Shown piece by piece: positions 9,301 through 20,100 of a stretch of DNA of 62,151 bases (its first letter is position 1; the number at the start of each line of letters is the position of its first letter). Location of the stretch: the NCBI GenBank assembly GCA_025360585.1, contig JANYBW010000024.1, positions 1 to 62,151 on the forward strand. The letters are read 5' to 3'. The notes under the pieces are model-generated. The model saw nothing but the letters and a program-made list of their open reading frames with translations. It did not search any database and was not told where the DNA came from. Both the position numbers and the translations under genes were made by a program. The DNA comes from Actinomycetes bacterium. GTDB lineage: Bacteria; Actinomycetota; Acidimicrobiia; IMCC26256; PALSA-610.

Positions 9301-10944
9301 CACGTTTTGTTCAGGGCCGATAGTGGAGCCGAGCGATGTCACCAACGCCTCAAAGTTCGCGTCGAGCGGCGGATTCGTGACCTGCGCGAAGAGTTGCTTG
9401 AAGTATTCGTACAACTTGCGCGGCTTATTGGAAAGGCTTGCGAGTGGTGTATCGGTTCCCATTGACCCCAACGACTCGACCGCGTGTTTCGACATCGGCG
9501 CAACGATCATGCGCAAATCTTCTTGCGTATATCCGAAGAGGCGTTGTTCGTGGACTGCGGTGCCGTGCACGGGCACCAACGCGTATTGGCTGGGTAGATC
9601 ATCGAGATGGACCAGGCCGCGGTCGAGCCACTCTTGATACGGCACCTGCCTCGCGAGCTCGTCTTTGATTTCGTCGTCGGGGATCATGCGGCCTTGCGCC
9701 GTGTCGACGAGAAAGACCCGGCCAGGCTCCAGACGCCCCTTTTTCACAATCTTTTCGGGCGCAATCTGCAACACGCCGACTTCGCTCGCCATAATCACGA
9801 GGTCGTCGTCGGTGACCCAATAGCGGCTCGGCCGCAGGCCGTTACGATCAAGAACCGCGCCGATCACCGTACCGTCGGTAAATGCAATCGAGGCCGGGCC
9901 ATCCCACGGCTCCATCAACGTCGAGTGGTATCGATAAAACGCTTTGCGAGCTGGGTCGATCGAATCGTTGTTTTCCCAAGCTTCAGGAATCATCATCATG
10001 ATCGCGTGATGCAACGGCCGTCCCGCGAGATTCAACAGTTCAAGCGCTTCATCGAATCGCGCCGTATCGCTCGCGCCCGGTGTGCAAATCGGAAACACCC
10101 GTTCGAGATCTCCCGGAATGACATCGCTGCGCATATTGCCTTCGCGCGCTTGCATCCAGTTTTGGTTGCCCTGGACTGTATTGATTTCACCGTTATGCGC
10201 AACCACTCGATACGGATGCGCGAGCGGCCAACTTGGAAACGTGTTGGTCGAGAAACGCGAATGCAACAAGACGATCGCGGATGTGAGCCGATCATCGTGG
10301 AGATCGAGGAAAAATTCGCGAACTTGCGGGCTGGTGAGCATGCCCTTGTAGACCATCGTACGGCTCGACAAGCTGGGGAAGTACACGCCAAGTTCGTGTT
10401 CAATGCGCTTGCGCGCGCACCAAACGTGCCGTTCGAGTTCGATGCCAGTCAAGGCATTTTTGGCAATGAACACTTGGCGAAACCCCGGCATCGCGGCCGC
10501 GGCGGTCTTGCCAGGAACGGTTGCATCTACAGGTACGTCGCGCCAGCCGAGCACCGCAAATCCTTCGTCGGCAAAAATCTTGTCGATGGATTGCAACGCC
10601 GAAGCCTGCTCGGCGTGATCGATCGGAACAAACGCCATGCCCGTCGCGTACGCGCCGGATTCCGGTAGCGCAAAATCGACGACCGCGCGCAAAAATTCAT
10701 CAGGAACTTGGATCAGCACCCCCGCGCCGTCGCCGGTATCGATCTCGGCGCCTGCGGCACCACGGTGATCAAGATTGCAGAGGCTTTGGAAGGCCTGCTC
10801 AACCAACGCCCGGCTCTTGCGGCCCTGCATGTCCACAACGAAACCCACACCACACGCGTCGTGTTCGAAACGCGGGTCGTAGAGGCCGTGAGCCTCCGGA
10901 AGGTCGCGAAGATACGCAGGGCGAGAGGGGGTGTTCGGTGCCAT
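6385..10944 (-). CDS. gltB: Glutamate synthase (NADPH) large subunit
   Basis: The 1519-residue alpha subunit combines a class II glutaminase domain, a central domain, the FMN/2-oxoglutarate synthase domain and a C-terminal beta-helix. The N-terminal nucleophile is Cys31 in HDACGVGF, normally exposed by removal of a short propeptide. GEINTVQGN and related motifs identify the amidotransferase part. [18 protein letters not shown] supplies the cysteines of the 3Fe-4S cluster next to FMN, and the GXXGXXXG-like repeats near the C-terminus ([15 protein letters not shown]) mark the beta-helix. The ATG is preceded by AAAGGA at 10-nt spacing. A TAGACT box (11044-11049, minus) in the 161 bp upstream could be a promoter, but support is weak. 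Confidence 0.98.
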   Translation of the reverse strand: MAPNTPSRPAYLRDLPEAHGLYDPRFEHDACGVGFVVDMQGRKSRALVEQAFQSLCNLDHRGAAGAEIDTGDGAGVLIQVPDEFLRAVVDFALPESGAYATGMAFVPIDHAEQASALQSIDKIFADEGFAVLGWRDVPVDATVPGKTAAAAMPGFRQVFIAKNALTGIELERHVWCARKRIEHELGVYFPSLSSRTMVYKGMLTSPQVREFFLDLHDDRLTSAIVLLHSRFSTNTFPSWPLAHPYRVVAHNGEINTVQGNQNWMQAREGNMRSDVIPGDLERVFPICTPGASDTARFDEALELLNLAGRPLHHAIMMMIPEAWENNDSIDPARKAFYRYHSTLMEPWDGPASIAFTDGTVIGAVLDRNGLRPSRYWVTDDDLVIMASEVGVLQIAPEKIVKKGRLEPGRVFLVDTAQGRMIPDDEIKDELARQVPYQEWLDRGLVHLDDLPSQYALVPVHGTAVHEQRLFGYTQEDLRMIVAPMSKHAVESLGSMGTDTPLASLSNKPRKLYEYFKQLFAQVTNPPLDANFEALVTSLGSTIGPEQNVLDPTAESCHQIVVPYPIIDNDELAKLRYIDKDAPHLGFNPVTVRCLYDVRGGGAALANAIDRIRTEVTDAIREGANIVILSDRYGTADLAPIPALLITAAVHHHLLREKTRTKVGLVVETGEAVEPHHFCLLVGYGAGAINPYLAFDTIRDLIREGVIADINERKAVKNYIKGTGKGILKVMSKMGISTVASYTGAQIFEAVGLQKSLVDEYFTGTASRIQGIDIDVIAQEVAARHAVAFPDRPEELAHRELNVGGDYQWRREGEYHLFNPDTVFKLQHATRTGRYDVFKQYTRLVDDQSTRIATLRGLFEFTSDRAPVEIDEVESVASIVKRFSTGAMSYGSISQEAHETLAIAMNRIGARSNTGEGGEDSARWTPDANGDSRRSSIKQVASGRFGVTSEYLVNADDLQIKMAQGAKPGEGGELSGHKVYPWIAKTRHTTPGVGLISPPPHHDIYSIEDLKQLIHDLKNSNPRARVHVKLVAEVGVGTVAAGVSKAHADVVLISGHDGGTGAARLTSIKHAGAPWELGLAETQQTLMLNGLRDRIIVQCDGQLKTGRDVMVAALLGAEEFGFATAPLVVSGCIMMRVCHLDTCPVGVATQNPELRKKFSGKPEFVVNFMEFIAQEVREYLAQMGFRTVEEAVGHVECLDMRTAVDHWKAKGLDLSPILAVPQNPYNSTLTNSRTQDHGLDRSLDARLIIEAEPALQRGEAVTINTEINNVNRTVGTMLGSEVTRAHGGAGLADNTITINLNGSAGQSFGAFVPKGITLRLEGDANDYVGKGLSGGRIAIFPPKNSTFVAEEQVIAGNVGLYGATAGELFVRGKMGERFCVRNSGATAVVEGVGDHCCEYMTGGRAVVLGPTGRNFAAGMSGGFAFVYDPDRLLWSKLNREMVDLDALDDDDQDWLKTTLQRHVDETGSAVAQRFLLHWRDEVGHFQKVFPKDYKRVLAAMKSAQERGVDIDEAVMAAARS

Positions 10945-11105
10945 GTTGGCGAAGTCCTTTAATGCTCGTACGGGTTCGGCTTGGAAATACTGAGTCGGAC
11001 CCGCAGGCAGGACATCATTGGCCAGCCGTGCGGTGAGCTGGGAAGTCTACCCGAAACGCTGGTCGGGTTCACACTCACTTGCGACCCCCCAACCGATAGC
11101 GACTG

Positions 11106-11567
11106 TTACCAGGTCAAACCAATGGTGGATCGCATCGCGGCTTCGAAATCGGCATCGTTGAGTTGTTTACGAACCCCGAGGATCAGCTCCGCGTCCGCAC
11201 CGACGGGCACCCGCAACGGCGTCTCGGGATTCTCGATCGCGTCGGCAATCGCAATGGCAACCAACTCGGGTCCAGGCCGGCCCCCGGGCCCGACCATCTT
11301 GGAATCCAAGCCTCCCATTGCTGCCAGAGTTCGTCGTATTCAGCCGGCCCGTGAAGTTTCGGCGTGGCTTTCATTCCCGGCGCGATATACCCCGGCTGCA
11401 CAATCACAACCCGAATCCCGAAGTGCGCGAGTTCGTAGCGCCACGTCGAGATCTTCGAGCAATGAAGTATCTCGGGCAGTCGCAACCACATCGTGACCAC
11501 GCTGTGCGAGCTCAATGCAGGTCGCCCTTCCGATCGCTCGCCCGGCTCCAGTCACAAGTATGCGCAT
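11106..11567 (-). pseudogene. Decayed short-chain dehydrogenase (SDR)
   Basis: Three overlapping frames carry successive parts of one SDR. The first (from ATG 11567) has the Rossmann start MRILVTGAGRAIGRATCIEL and runs through HDVVATARD to about 11438. The next frame resumes directly at RYELAHFGIRVVIVQPGYI, and a third carries GRPGPELVAIAIADAIE and the C-terminus to TIGLTW. The middle, including the NNAG region and the catalytic Ser and YxxxK, is absent, so there is a core deletion of roughly 100 codons plus a second frameshift near 11300. A working product is not possible. The nearest functional relative would be an oxidoreductase of the cyclohexanol/retinol-type SDRs. Confidence 0.85.
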
Positions 11568-11597
11568 CGAACGAACCTACCTGACGACTCGCTCGAC

Positions 11598-11639
11598 GAT
11601 GAGGCCCCAGCGATGAGGCCCCGGCAATGAGGCCCCACG
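11598..11639. repeat. 14-bp tandem repeat, 3 copies
   Basis: Three consecutive 14-bp units (11598-11611, 11612-11625, 11626-11639) share ATGAGGCCCC and differ at the ends. They lie between the SDR pseudogene and the RmlC-like gene in a 100-bp gap, where nothing else was recognised. Confidence 0.85.
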
Positions 11640-11667
11640 CGGCGATTCCGCGCCCGGGATGAGCGGT

Positions 11668-12231
11668 TCAGGAATCAATCACATTGCGTAGCGAAGGAGC
11701 GCCGGAATCCTTTTGTGAGACCTGCGCGAAATTCGACGTATCGACCGGAACCGGCCAATCGATTCCCAACGCCGGGTCGAGCGGATTGACTGCCGCTCCC
11801 GCCATACCAGCAATCCACTCTTGATCGAACGCGTACAGGTATTGCGTTGGTGCCTCGCTCACGGATTGAAAACCGTTGCACACGCCTTTCGGCACCAAGA
11901 CCTGCGTACCGATCGTCAGGCGCTGCGTCACCACGTTGCCGAGCGTTGACGAACCGGGCCGCACATCAACCCACGCACCAAACGCAACTCCGGCGACGAT
12001 GCCGATCAGTTTGTACATCTCTTCGCCGTGGAGTCCGCGAATCACGCCGTGGTTACTCTCGGTGACATTCATTTGTAGCCACTTGCCGAGCGATGGCAGA
12101 CCGGCATCGAGAAACGACGATTCTCGGTAGTACTCGCGCACGACGCCCCGGTCATCTCGAATTTCTTTCGTCTGCATGATCATCAAACCATCGATTGCGG
12201 TGGGTGCGACTGAAAACGGAGTGATCGACAT
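11668..12231 (-). CDS. dTDP-4-dehydrorhamnose 3,5-epimerase-like protein (RmlC family)
   Basis: A 187-residue cupin of the RmlC family, which epimerises C3 and C5 of dTDP-4-keto-6-deoxyglucose on the way to dTDP-rhamnose or related sugars. GVIRGLH carries the catalytic His of the family's RGLH motif, followed by the jelly-roll strands GAWVDVRPGSSTLG and the conserved VLVPKGVCNGFQ; DQEWIAG and DPALGIDWPV end the domain as usual. RmlC enzymes normally read RGLHyQ, while here RGLHGEEMYKL follows, so the substrate may differ. No rmlA, B or D gene is nearby. The ATG is supported by a -10 box 6 nt upstream. Confidence 0.85.
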   Translation of the reverse strand: MSITPFSVAPTAIDGLMIMQTKEIRDDRGVVREYYRESSFLDAGLPSLGKWLQMNVTESNHGVIRGLHGEEMYKLIGIVAGVAFGAWVDVRPGSSTLGNVVTQRLTIGTQVLVPKGVCNGFQSVSEAPTQYLYAFDQEWIAGMAGAAVNPLDPALGIDWPVPVDTSNFAQVSQKDSGAPSLRNVIDS

Positions 12232-12237
12232 CGGTCC

Positions 12238-12243
12238 AAGCTA
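12238..12243 (-). promoter_or_regulatory. -10 box TAGCTT, putative leaderless promoter
   Basis: TAGCTT (TANNNT) lies 6 nt before the ATG of the RmlC-like gene, so a leaderless transcript is predicted. Confidence 0.5.
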
Positions 12244-12386
12244 TCGAAGTCGCGCTCGGGTATGGCCCCGCCGCAATCGGGAGCGCGCCTGATACCACGA
12301 AAGCCGCGAGATCACGGTTGCACGGAGCCGGAAGGCTGCTGTACCCTCGCCAAAACTTTGTTGTGTGTGGATGATGTGGGGTTCAT

Positions 12387-14474
12387 GTGGTGATCAAGGT
12401 TGCAATTCTCGGTGGCGGCGTGGGTGGTATCACGACCGCATTCGCGTTGACCAGCACGCCAGAACTTCGCGAACAGTATGAGGTCACGGTCTATCAACGC
12501 GGCTGGCGGCTCGGCGGCAAAGGCGCGAGCGGCCGCAACGCGGCGATGGGTCAACGCATCGAAGAACACGGTCTCCACGTATGGTTCGGATTTTACGACA
12601 ATGCGTTTCGGCTCATCGATGATTGCTACACAGAACTCGATCGACCGACAACACACCCGTTGCACAGCCGTGCAACGGCGTTCACACCGTGTGATCGAAC
12701 CGTGTTGTATACCAAGATCGACAACACTTGGCACCCTTGGGTTTCAGTATCGCCACGCACTCCGGTTCCCTACGGCACGGACGAGGGCGTCCCACTGTTC
12801 TGGTCGCTTCTCAGTGGTGCGGTCAACTGGGCTCACGACGCTTTCGAACGGCTGCTGGGCAACGATGAGCTCCCGGAACGTTCGGCGTGGCCGCATTGGG
12901 TCGCCGATGCGCTACCTGGGATCAACGCGGCCGGACGCGTCATCGCCGGGACGCTCGCATTCATTGGCGATCGGCTCGCTGATCTCTTCGACTCTGATCC
13001 CGACGAACGACATCCACACCTTTGCCGCATGCTTGCGTTCGCACGCGATGCACTTTGGGATCACTATGCGATCGATCGCCAAGACGATGTCAAAGTACGC
13101 CGATTTTTCACCGCGGTCGACACTGTGATCACCGCAGCGATCGGCATGCTTGCTGACGGCGTTCTCAACAATGGCTTCACAACGATCAACGAATACGAGC
13201 TCACCGAATGGCTCAAGGCCCACGGTCTTCACGAAATTACCTACGGAAAGAGTATTGAGGAACGAGCGCCAGTGCTGCGAGCGATCTACGACATGGCGTT
13301 TTGCTTTCTCGATGGCAACGTCGACACTCCGGCAGTCGCGGCTGGGACTGCTTTGCGCAACATGATTTTGCTCGGCGCTACCGCCAATACCTCGCTATAT
13401 TCGAAGATGAACGCTGGCATGGGCGACGCAATTTTTGCGCCGTACTACGAAGTCCTGACGCGGCGCGGCGTCCGATTCGAATTCTTTTCGTGGATCACAA
13501 ACATTGGCACCGCTGATCGCAAAACGGTGACCTCAATCGAACTTGTGCCCCAAGCCCCGCTCAAAAGCGGCACCTACGATCCATTAGTCACGGTCCAAGG
13601 CGTTGAGAGCTGGCCGAGCGAGCCACGGTGGGATCAACTCATCGACGGCGAAGCGCTTCGAGCGGCCGGGTACAACTTTGAATTCGCTGCCAATCCAATC
13701 GACCGACCGGTTCGCGTTTTGGAAATGGGCGTGGATTTCGATGAAGTTGTGCTCGCGATTCCATCGGGAGCGCTACCTGCGATTTGCGGCGACCTCGCCG
13801 CGGCCAACCCGCGATTCGAAACCATGCTGGAGAGCTCACGCACGGTCATGACTCAGGCGTTTCAACTCTGGATGCACGACGACGTCGACGCACTTGGATT
13901 TCCAGGAAGCACCCTTTCGCTCGCGGGTTCATACGTCGAGCCGCTTGATACCTATGCAGACATGAGCCACGTGCTCGACCGCGAAGTTTGGGGCGCGCAT
14001 GGCCCTGCAAGCGTCGGATATTTCTGCGGTGTGTTGTCCGATAAACCTGGTGAAACGAGCGATGAATCGACCGCACGGGCGAAAACCACGGCACTCGAAT
14101 TCATCCGCAACGATCTTGAAGTCCTGTGGCCCAACGCGTTCGACAACGGGATATTTCGTTGGGATCGACTGTTTGATCCCACGAACCAAACGGGTGAAGC
14201 CCGGTTCAATTCGCAATATTGGCGAGCGAACTCGGATACATCTGAGCGCTATGTCTTGTCACCACCGAAGTTGGTACTCGATCGACTAGGCGCTGACGAG
14301 TCCGGGTTCAGCAATCTCAAATTGGCCGGAGACTGGACGCGCAACGGCCTCAACGCCGGCTGCGTCGAGGCCGCAACGATCAGCGGACTTCAGGCCGCGC
14401 GCGCGATATCGCAACATCCGTTCACGATTGTTGCGGAAGACGACAACTGGCTCACAAACCGGAAACCAGCATGA
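12387..14474 (+). CDS. FAD-dependent oxidoreductase, amine oxidase/phytoene desaturase-like
   Basis: A 695-residue flavoprotein. The N-terminal ILGGGVGGITTAFAL is a dinucleotide-binding Rossmann turn, GWRLGGKGASGRN follows as in desaturases and hydroxysqualene dehydroxylases, and the C-terminal LAGDWTRNGLNAGCVEAA is the second FAD contact of the amine-oxidase superfamily. It is 150-200 residues longer than CrtI-type enzymes because of a helical insertion around 150-330. The GTG start at 12387 is followed by another GTG at 12390; neither has a clear ribosome site. It is the first gene of a tight four-gene cluster and overlaps the next by 4 bp (ATGA). The substrate is unknown; oxidation or desaturation of a lipid or terpenoid is a guess from the family. 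Confidence 0.75.
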   Translation: MVIKVAILGGGVGGITTAFALTSTPELREQYEVTVYQRGWRLGGKGASGRNAAMGQRIEEHGLHVWFGFYDNAFRLIDDCYTELDRPTTHPLHSRATAFTPCDRTVLYTKIDNTWHPWVSVSPRTPVPYGTDEGVPLFWSLLSGAVNWAHDAFERLLGNDELPERSAWPHWVADALPGINAAGRVIAGTLAFIGDRLADLFDSDPDERHPHLCRMLAFARDALWDHYAIDRQDDVKVRRFFTAVDTVITAAIGMLADGVLNNGFTTINEYELTEWLKAHGLHEITYGKSIEERAPVLRAIYDMAFCFLDGNVDTPAVAAGTALRNMILLGATANTSLYSKMNAGMGDAIFAPYYEVLTRRGVRFEFFSWITNIGTADRKTVTSIELVPQAPLKSGTYDPLVTVQGVESWPSEPRWDQLIDGEALRAAGYNFEFAANPIDRPVRVLEMGVDFDEVVLAIPSGALPAICGDLAAANPRFETMLESSRTVMTQAFQLWMHDDVDALGFPGSTLSLAGSYVEPLDTYADMSHVLDREVWGAHGPASVGYFCGVLSDKPGETSDESTARAKTTALEFIRNDLEVLWPNAFDNGIFRWDRLFDPTNQTGEARFNSQYWRANSDTSERYVLSPPKLVLDRLGADESGFSNLKLAGDWTRNGLNAGCVEAATISGLQAARAISQHPFTIVAEDDNWLTNRKPA

Positions 14475-15448
14475 ATGCGTCAAACCCTGATTCCCACTTT
14501 GGGTCGCGCTCACACATTCCTCCGCCCTATGTGTGTCGCGGAGTTCGACTCCATGCGTTCATACTCGAAAGCGATCGCCCAAAACTCGTCGCGTTAACCG
14601 ACGCGATGTTTTCGACGTTGTCCCGTCGGCAAGTCGCGTACGAACCAGTCGGCGACAACGTCGTGCTCACCTGTGGACACATGCAATCCATTTCATCATC
14701 GGCCGCTGGATTTCAACTCGCAGGATCCATCAGCGAATCCCACGTCGGTATCTGGATTCCCGTGCGCAGAACCGCCGGGACTGGTCCGAAATATGCGGTC
14801 TTCAACCCGTACATGTGGGTCGACAATCCGCTTTCGCTCGTGGGAGGCCGCGAACATTTCGGATACGCCAAAAGTTGGGGCACACTGACACACCACGACC
14901 TCGGCGCCAGCAGAGGCAGCCACAATGCGTCGTCGCGAATAAACGTCACCGCATCGGTATTGGGCGGCAACGGCAACGAGCATCGCACTCTCCGGCCTCT
15001 CATAGAAATCGCACCCCATTTGGATCCAGCAGAATCGGATCGCCCCGCCGCAGGGACCTGGGAGTCACTTCGTTGCGCCATCGACCACTTTGCCGAGGTG
15101 GTTGCTGCAACGACCCAAGAAATCCTCCATATCGAAGATCTCTTGGAATTCGTCAACGGCTGGACCCAAGGCACGGTCCCCCAACTTTTCGTCAAACGCA
15201 TTGCCGATATCAGCGGCGATAGCGACGCACTGCTGCAAATTTGTACCGCCGCAATAACAGTTGAAGAATTCCGCGGTCGGGCGATCTTTGAGGATCATGA
15301 TTTGACGGTCCATCACCTCGATTCCGATCCGTTCGACACCGATCTTGGCATCGACACACGAGTCTTGCCGCGCGGCTTTTACGTGGAGCAGATGGATATG
15401 ACGCTGCACACGGGCGAGGTGATCTGGGATGCAAATCAACCGGCCTAA
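14471..15448 (+). CDS. Acetoacetate-decarboxylase-fold protein
   Basis: 325 residues. YAVFNPYMWVDNPLSLVGGR followed by EHFGYAKSWG matches the core of acetoacetate decarboxylases (N-x-Y-x-x-D...GRE-x-x-GYPKK). Lys134 in GYAKSWG lies where the Schiff-base lysine of the family sits, but the usual second Lys is Ser. Family members include decarboxylases and also aldolase-dehydratases, so the reaction cannot be assigned. The C-terminal 130 residues extend past the usual domain. The gene overlaps both neighbours (4 bp upstream, 20 bp downstream), which implies translational coupling in one operon. Confidence 0.75.
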   Translation: MNASNPDSHFGSRSHIPPPYVCRGVRLHAFILESDRPKLVALTDAMFSTLSRRQVAYEPVGDNVVLTCGHMQSISSSAAGFQLAGSISESHVGIWIPVRRTAGTGPKYAVFNPYMWVDNPLSLVGGREHFGYAKSWGTLTHHDLGASRGSHNASSRINVTASVLGGNGNEHRTLRPLIEIAPHLDPAESDRPAAGTWESLRCAIDHFAEVVAATTQEILHIEDLLEFVNGWTQGTVPQLFVKRIADISGDSDALLQICTAAITVEEFRGRAIFEDHDLTVHHLDSDPFDTDLGIDTRVLPRGFYVEQMDMTLHTGEVIWDANQPA

Positions 15449-16436
15449 TTTTGCGAGATCGAGTCGCGCCAACAGAGCAACGATCAGCGCCAGCCCATCC
15501 ACTCAGTCGCTCGCTCGAGCGCAAGCCGAAGCGTTGCTCCAAACTCGAGCGGTCACCATCGAAGGTAGGTTTGCACTTACCAGCGAATTTTTTAGTTGTC
15601 TCGCTGCGCAAGAATGCGATCCCTACCGAGTTTGTCAGCTTGCGTTTATGTACTGGGAGGCTGAGCGAGGAGTCCTCAACCCGTTCACCGGCCAATCCCG
15701 CTCCGGCACCAGCGGATCTGGAAGCCCCTGGTGGCATGCCGTCAACAATGAGTTACTTCGCGACCAGATCGAGGCACAAATCCTCGTCAACGACCTCGCC
15801 GAAACAGCTTCGACGAACGGCGCCAGACTGTGGATCGAGTTTCTCCGCAGCCCCAATGACGCAACCTTTTATCGTGCCCACAATGCGAGCATTCTTGCGG
15901 GCTACTGCAACGCCGCTGAATTTGCGCGGTACGAAACGAAGCCGGAACGCACGTTGATGAATGACATTTTGCTGCGGGTCTTGTTCGTACAAGCGCTCGT
16001 CGCGCAGGATCACGATGTCCTCGGCGGATTCGGAGCACTCGCCCGCGTGTTCGGCGGTCGTATCGACACGCTGGTCGAGTTCGCTGTGGCAATCCCTTCC
16101 TTGTACCCCCATCACTACCCGCTGCCGGAAACGCGCCGGATGCACAAGGCCATCACGATCACCGCCCAGCAACAAGCACGCCTTTCGATTGCGCCGAGCC
16201 AATCACCTGATTCGACCGACAGCGACAGCGACAGCACGTTTAGTGAACGAGCGCGGGCCTGGACGAAGCCCATCGCGAGGTTCGTCAATCACGTGGTCAT
16301 GCGTCCACGAGTCGGGCGCCTGTTGAAGTACGCGGCCAATGAACTCAACGATGCACGCGCGTTGCAGTTCGCACTGCTCGGTCGACCAAATTATCCAGCA
16401 GGCTTGGTGAAGCGCCGCGGCGAGACAAGATCGTGA
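15429..16436 (+). CDS. Hypothetical protein in the ADC/FAD cluster
   Basis: 335 residues; the family is not recognised. The protein appears mostly helical and soluble. It has a basic, Ser-rich N-terminus, a region with FALTSEFFSCLAAQECDPYRVCQLAFMYWEAERGVL (aromatic and Cys-rich), and an acidic Ser/Asp stretch, DSTDSDSDST, before a basic C-terminal helix. The ATG at 15429 lies 20 bp inside the preceding gene; a later start cannot be excluded. Its position between two acetoacetate-decarboxylase-superfamily genes suggests it is a partner or enzyme of the same unknown pathway. Confidence 0.65.
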   Translation: MQINRPNFARSSRANRATISASPSTQSLARAQAEALLQTRAVTIEGRFALTSEFFSCLAAQECDPYRVCQLAFMYWEAERGVLNPFTGQSRSGTSGSGSPWWHAVNNELLRDQIEAQILVNDLAETASTNGARLWIEFLRSPNDATFYRAHNASILAGYCNAAEFARYETKPERTLMNDILLRVLFVQALVAQDHDVLGGFGALARVFGGRIDTLVEFAVAIPSLYPHHYPLPETRRMHKAITITAQQQARLSIAPSQSPDSTDSDSDSTFSERARAWTKPIARFVNHVVMRPRVGRLLKYAANELNDARALQFALLGRPNYPAGLVKRRGETRS

Positions 16437-16446
16437 GCTCCCGCAA

Positions 16447-17151
16447 ATGACGCAAGCCGAGTATGCAGGCCCGCGTTTGCGAGCCATGATGACGCAATCG
16501 TGGCGCGACGTTGCATTTGTTCACTGGCCCGTTCCCGTTGAGCAGTACGCCGCCCGCATTCCACAAGGGCTCGAACTCGATACCCATCAAGGTCGTGCCT
16601 GGGTCAGTGTCGTGGCGTTATCGATCGCACAGATCCGACTCCCAATTCTCGGCCGAATACCGATCATGCCAGCATTTCCAGAGCTGAACCTCAGGACCTA
16701 CGTGCGACGGGGAACTCGGCGCGGTGTCTACTTCTTTCGCATCGAAGCAACCAATCGTCTTGCGGTCGCAACTGCGCGCATGCTCTTTCACGCGCCGTAC
16801 CACAGAGTCCCGATGACGATGACCGTGGGCGCCCCAACGAATATCACGACGAACGTGGCGGCTCCGACCATCGCGCGTTACACGAGCACAATGCAACCGA
16901 TCGATGTTACAACCGATCCGCTCGCAGCGTTTCTGACCGCCCGGACGTGCATGTTTTGTGACTACTCCAACGGATCCAAAATCCTTCGCTGCGACATCGA
17001 ACACGGCCCATGGGATCTCCGCGGTGCCGCGGTCGATATCGAAGCACACTCGTTGTTTGCTGGCGCTGGTCTTCAACAACCCGACACAGAGCCAATCGCG
17101 TACTGGGCCCGCGAGACGGCAACGCGGATTGCCTGGCCCCGGCGCGGCTAA
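16447..17151 (+). CDS. DUF2071 (YqjF-like) family protein
   Basis: 234 residues. The arrangement W-R-D-V-A-F-V-H-W-P-V, then RIPQGLELDTHQGRAWVSVV, then PELNLRTYVRR and GVYFFRIEATN is typical of DUF2071/YqjF proteins, whose fold is related to acetoacetate decarboxylase. The cluster therefore holds two proteins of the same superfamily. The start is 10 bp after the preceding stop. The gene ends tail-to-tail with the SARP regulator (stops overlap by 4 bp), leaving no room for a conventional terminator between them. Function unknown. Confidence 0.75.
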   Translation: MTQAEYAGPRLRAMMTQSWRDVAFVHWPVPVEQYAARIPQGLELDTHQGRAWVSVVALSIAQIRLPILGRIPIMPAFPELNLRTYVRRGTRRGVYFFRIEATNRLAVATARMLFHAPYHRVPMTMTVGAPTNITTNVAAPTIARYTSTMQPIDVTTDPLAAFLTARTCMFCDYSNGSKILRCDIEHGPWDLRGAAVDIEAHSLFAGAGLQQPDTEPIAYWARETATRIAWPRRG

Positions 17152-20100
17152 CGCTGTAACAGCAGCCCCGCTTTGATCACGTAGGGATCGGCGAATCCTT
17201 GCGTCAGTTGTGTGTACGCGCCCCGCAGCGCAGCGTGCACTTCGGAGTTAAACGGCTCAATTTCGGCCAAGGTCACGAGCGCGCGCAATCGATGGGCGAA
17301 GCTGTTCGATTGCTCGGCGAGCTGGATCGCGGTGCGAGCATGTTGAGCGGCGAGCACGAGGTCGTCTCCGAGGCTCAGTCGCATTGCGGCCTCCGCACTC
17401 CAGAGTTGCGGCGCTTCGCGCATCTCCTGAGTCCGGTCAAAAACCTTACGGCCGGATTCGAACGTTCGGTACGCATCGTCGGTTCGCCCCAATCGCTGCA
17501 AAATCTCCGCCCGGATCAAATAGCCCCGAGCGTGAGCTAAGAAGCCGAGCCGCTGCGCGTCCGCGAGCGCTTCGTCGACGATCACCAAGGCCCGCTCGGG
17601 ATCGTCGCTCGCGATGACCCAGCTCAACGTCCAGCGCGCAAGAATCAACGGAAAATCAAGTTCGTGCTCGTCTGCGATAGCGAACGCGCGCTCCGAGGCG
17701 GTCTGAGCAGTCCGAGAGTCGGCTCGAAGCCACGCGAAGACTGCCATCGTTACCGTGGTGAACGCGGCCATGAACGGGCCCAACTCACCGGACTCTTGCA
17801 TCGAATACATTGCTTCGACCCGGTTCCAAGCGTCATCGAATCGGCCCGTATGCCACTCGCAATAGGCCAGTTCTGCCTGCGCCGTGAAGCCCGGATCGAA
17901 GCTGCCGGCGGCCGCGAACGCGCTCCGGAAACTCGGCTGGTACAGGTCTATAGCCGTGTTCGCTTGTTGTTCAGCATCGACTATTTCGCCAGCATGCAGC
18001 GCGACCGTCGCGTTGTACTGATGTGCGATGACCCGCAGCAACCGATCCCCGGCTTCGTTCGCCGTCCGTTCCAACTCGAATGCCGCGACCTTCATCGCTG
18101 GATAGTCACCCAGCGCCAGCGCCCGCCCCCAGACCATCGTCAGCGCTAACGCTTTTTCAATAGCGCCACCGTACTGCTCGGCTAACAGGACCGCGCGGTT
18201 TGTGACGACGGCAAATTCGTCATCGGCTGCGCCATCGCGACGATGCAGCAGCGGCGCAAGCGCAAACAGCACCTTCAACTCTGATGTTGCATCTTCTCGA
18301 GTCGCGTCCGGGCGCTGCAACAACCAAGTTGCTCGCCGCAACGCTACGATCGCTTCCGTAAGTGCAGATTTTTGGTCGTTGAGTTTCGCAGCTCGCCGCC
18401 AATACCGCACTGCCTCGACGTAATTGCCGGCGCCTTCGAAATGGCGGGCAAGCAACTCCGGGTCCGTTTGCTCAACGCCGGAACGGACCACCATCAGCGA
18501 GCGAGCAATTCGCTCGTGCAGCTGTGATCGATCATCGGTCAACATCGATTCGTAGGCGGCGTCGTGCACTAACGCGTGCCGAAACCGATACGCGGCATCC
18601 TCACCGAAACTCCGACGTTCGAGCGCACCCACCTCGACCAACCGCTCGCAGTAGTCGCCAACTGCGGCGATCGTTGCTCCGGTCGCAGCAGCAAGTACCG
18701 CAACATCTATTTCGCGCCCGCAGACCGCGGCTTGTTGCAACACGCGCCGTTCGACGGGCATCGAATCGAGCCGAGACATCAGCGAGTCCTGAAGCGAACT
18801 AGGAATTTCCAACGGCCGGCTTGTAACACTTTGTGCTGCACCTTGCGCGGTGACCCACCGAGCAAACTCTTCGATATTGAGCGGCACACCGTCGCTGCGC
18901 GAACAGATCTCACGCAGCGTCGTGTTCGAAACGCGATGCCCATCGGTGGCCGAACGAACGAGCACGAGCGACTCCGAATCGCTGAGGCACTCAAGCGGAA
19001 CGATTCGAACGTTCGCGGCCGCCAGCGAAACGGCGAACTCCGAGGTACGACAAGTCAAAATCACCAACAAACGTGGGATCTTTCGCTCGCTCAAGACGGA
19101 TTGAAACCAATTCTGAGTCGTCGCATCGACCCACTGAGCGTCGTCGAACACAATGACACAGGGCCGCCCGTCGGAGGTTCGTTCGATGAACGTTGCAACA
19201 ACATCGAGGGCCCGCTCCCGACGAAGCCGCCACGAACGCGAAGTCTCATTATTTGATGGCTGGGTGTTTGTCGATTGGCCCTCACTGAAACCAAGCAATT
19301 CACGCAGCGCCTGCGCATCGCTTTCGTACTCGGCGGCAGCGAGGAGTGCCGACAAAGATTCTGGTGATGCCTTAGCGAAATATTGAACGATCGGAAATAG
19401 CGGAGTGGCGGTGTGTTCGGCAGTGCAGCGGAATTCAAACCGATTGGAGTGGCCAACACCTATCGAGTTCAGCGCAGCATCTACTAAGCGCGTCTTGCCC
19501 ACCCCTGCATCACCGACAATGAGCACGGCTTGTTGGTTTCCACTCGCAGCTTCGAACCAAGCGTCATGGATCGTTCGCAGCTCGTTGGTCCTACCGACAA
19601 GCGGCAAGAGGCCTCGTTTCACGGAGGCCTGAAATCGGCCGATGTCCGAGGCCATCGCAACGAGTTGAAAGAGACGCGTCTTGGCCGAAGCCGTGTCGAG
19701 GCCGGTGTCTTCCCACAATTCACATTCAGCCCAACCCTCAAGGGCGAACCTTGTCGTCTCGGTCACGACGATGGCCCCCGGCGCCGCCCGGTTCGCGAGC
19801 AACGACGCCAGCGTCGGAGTGGGTCCAAGCACCTCGAACTCGTCGCCCCCGGTTCCATAACCCACAACGGCTGGACCTGTCGCGATTCCAATACGAGCAA
19901 GTAACGGTGCACCATCGGAGGATCGCAAGGCGCTCGTGCTCTCGAGAATTTTTGCTGCCGCACCAGCCGCCAAGACGGTTTCTTGTTCGCTTGCGGATCG
20001 CGCTCCGAAACATCCAACGACGCGTTCCGCCGATCGGCTGATCACGACGCCGCCGCCTTGGCGAAGCACAGCGGACGTTGCATCTCGAAAGGCGGTCGTG

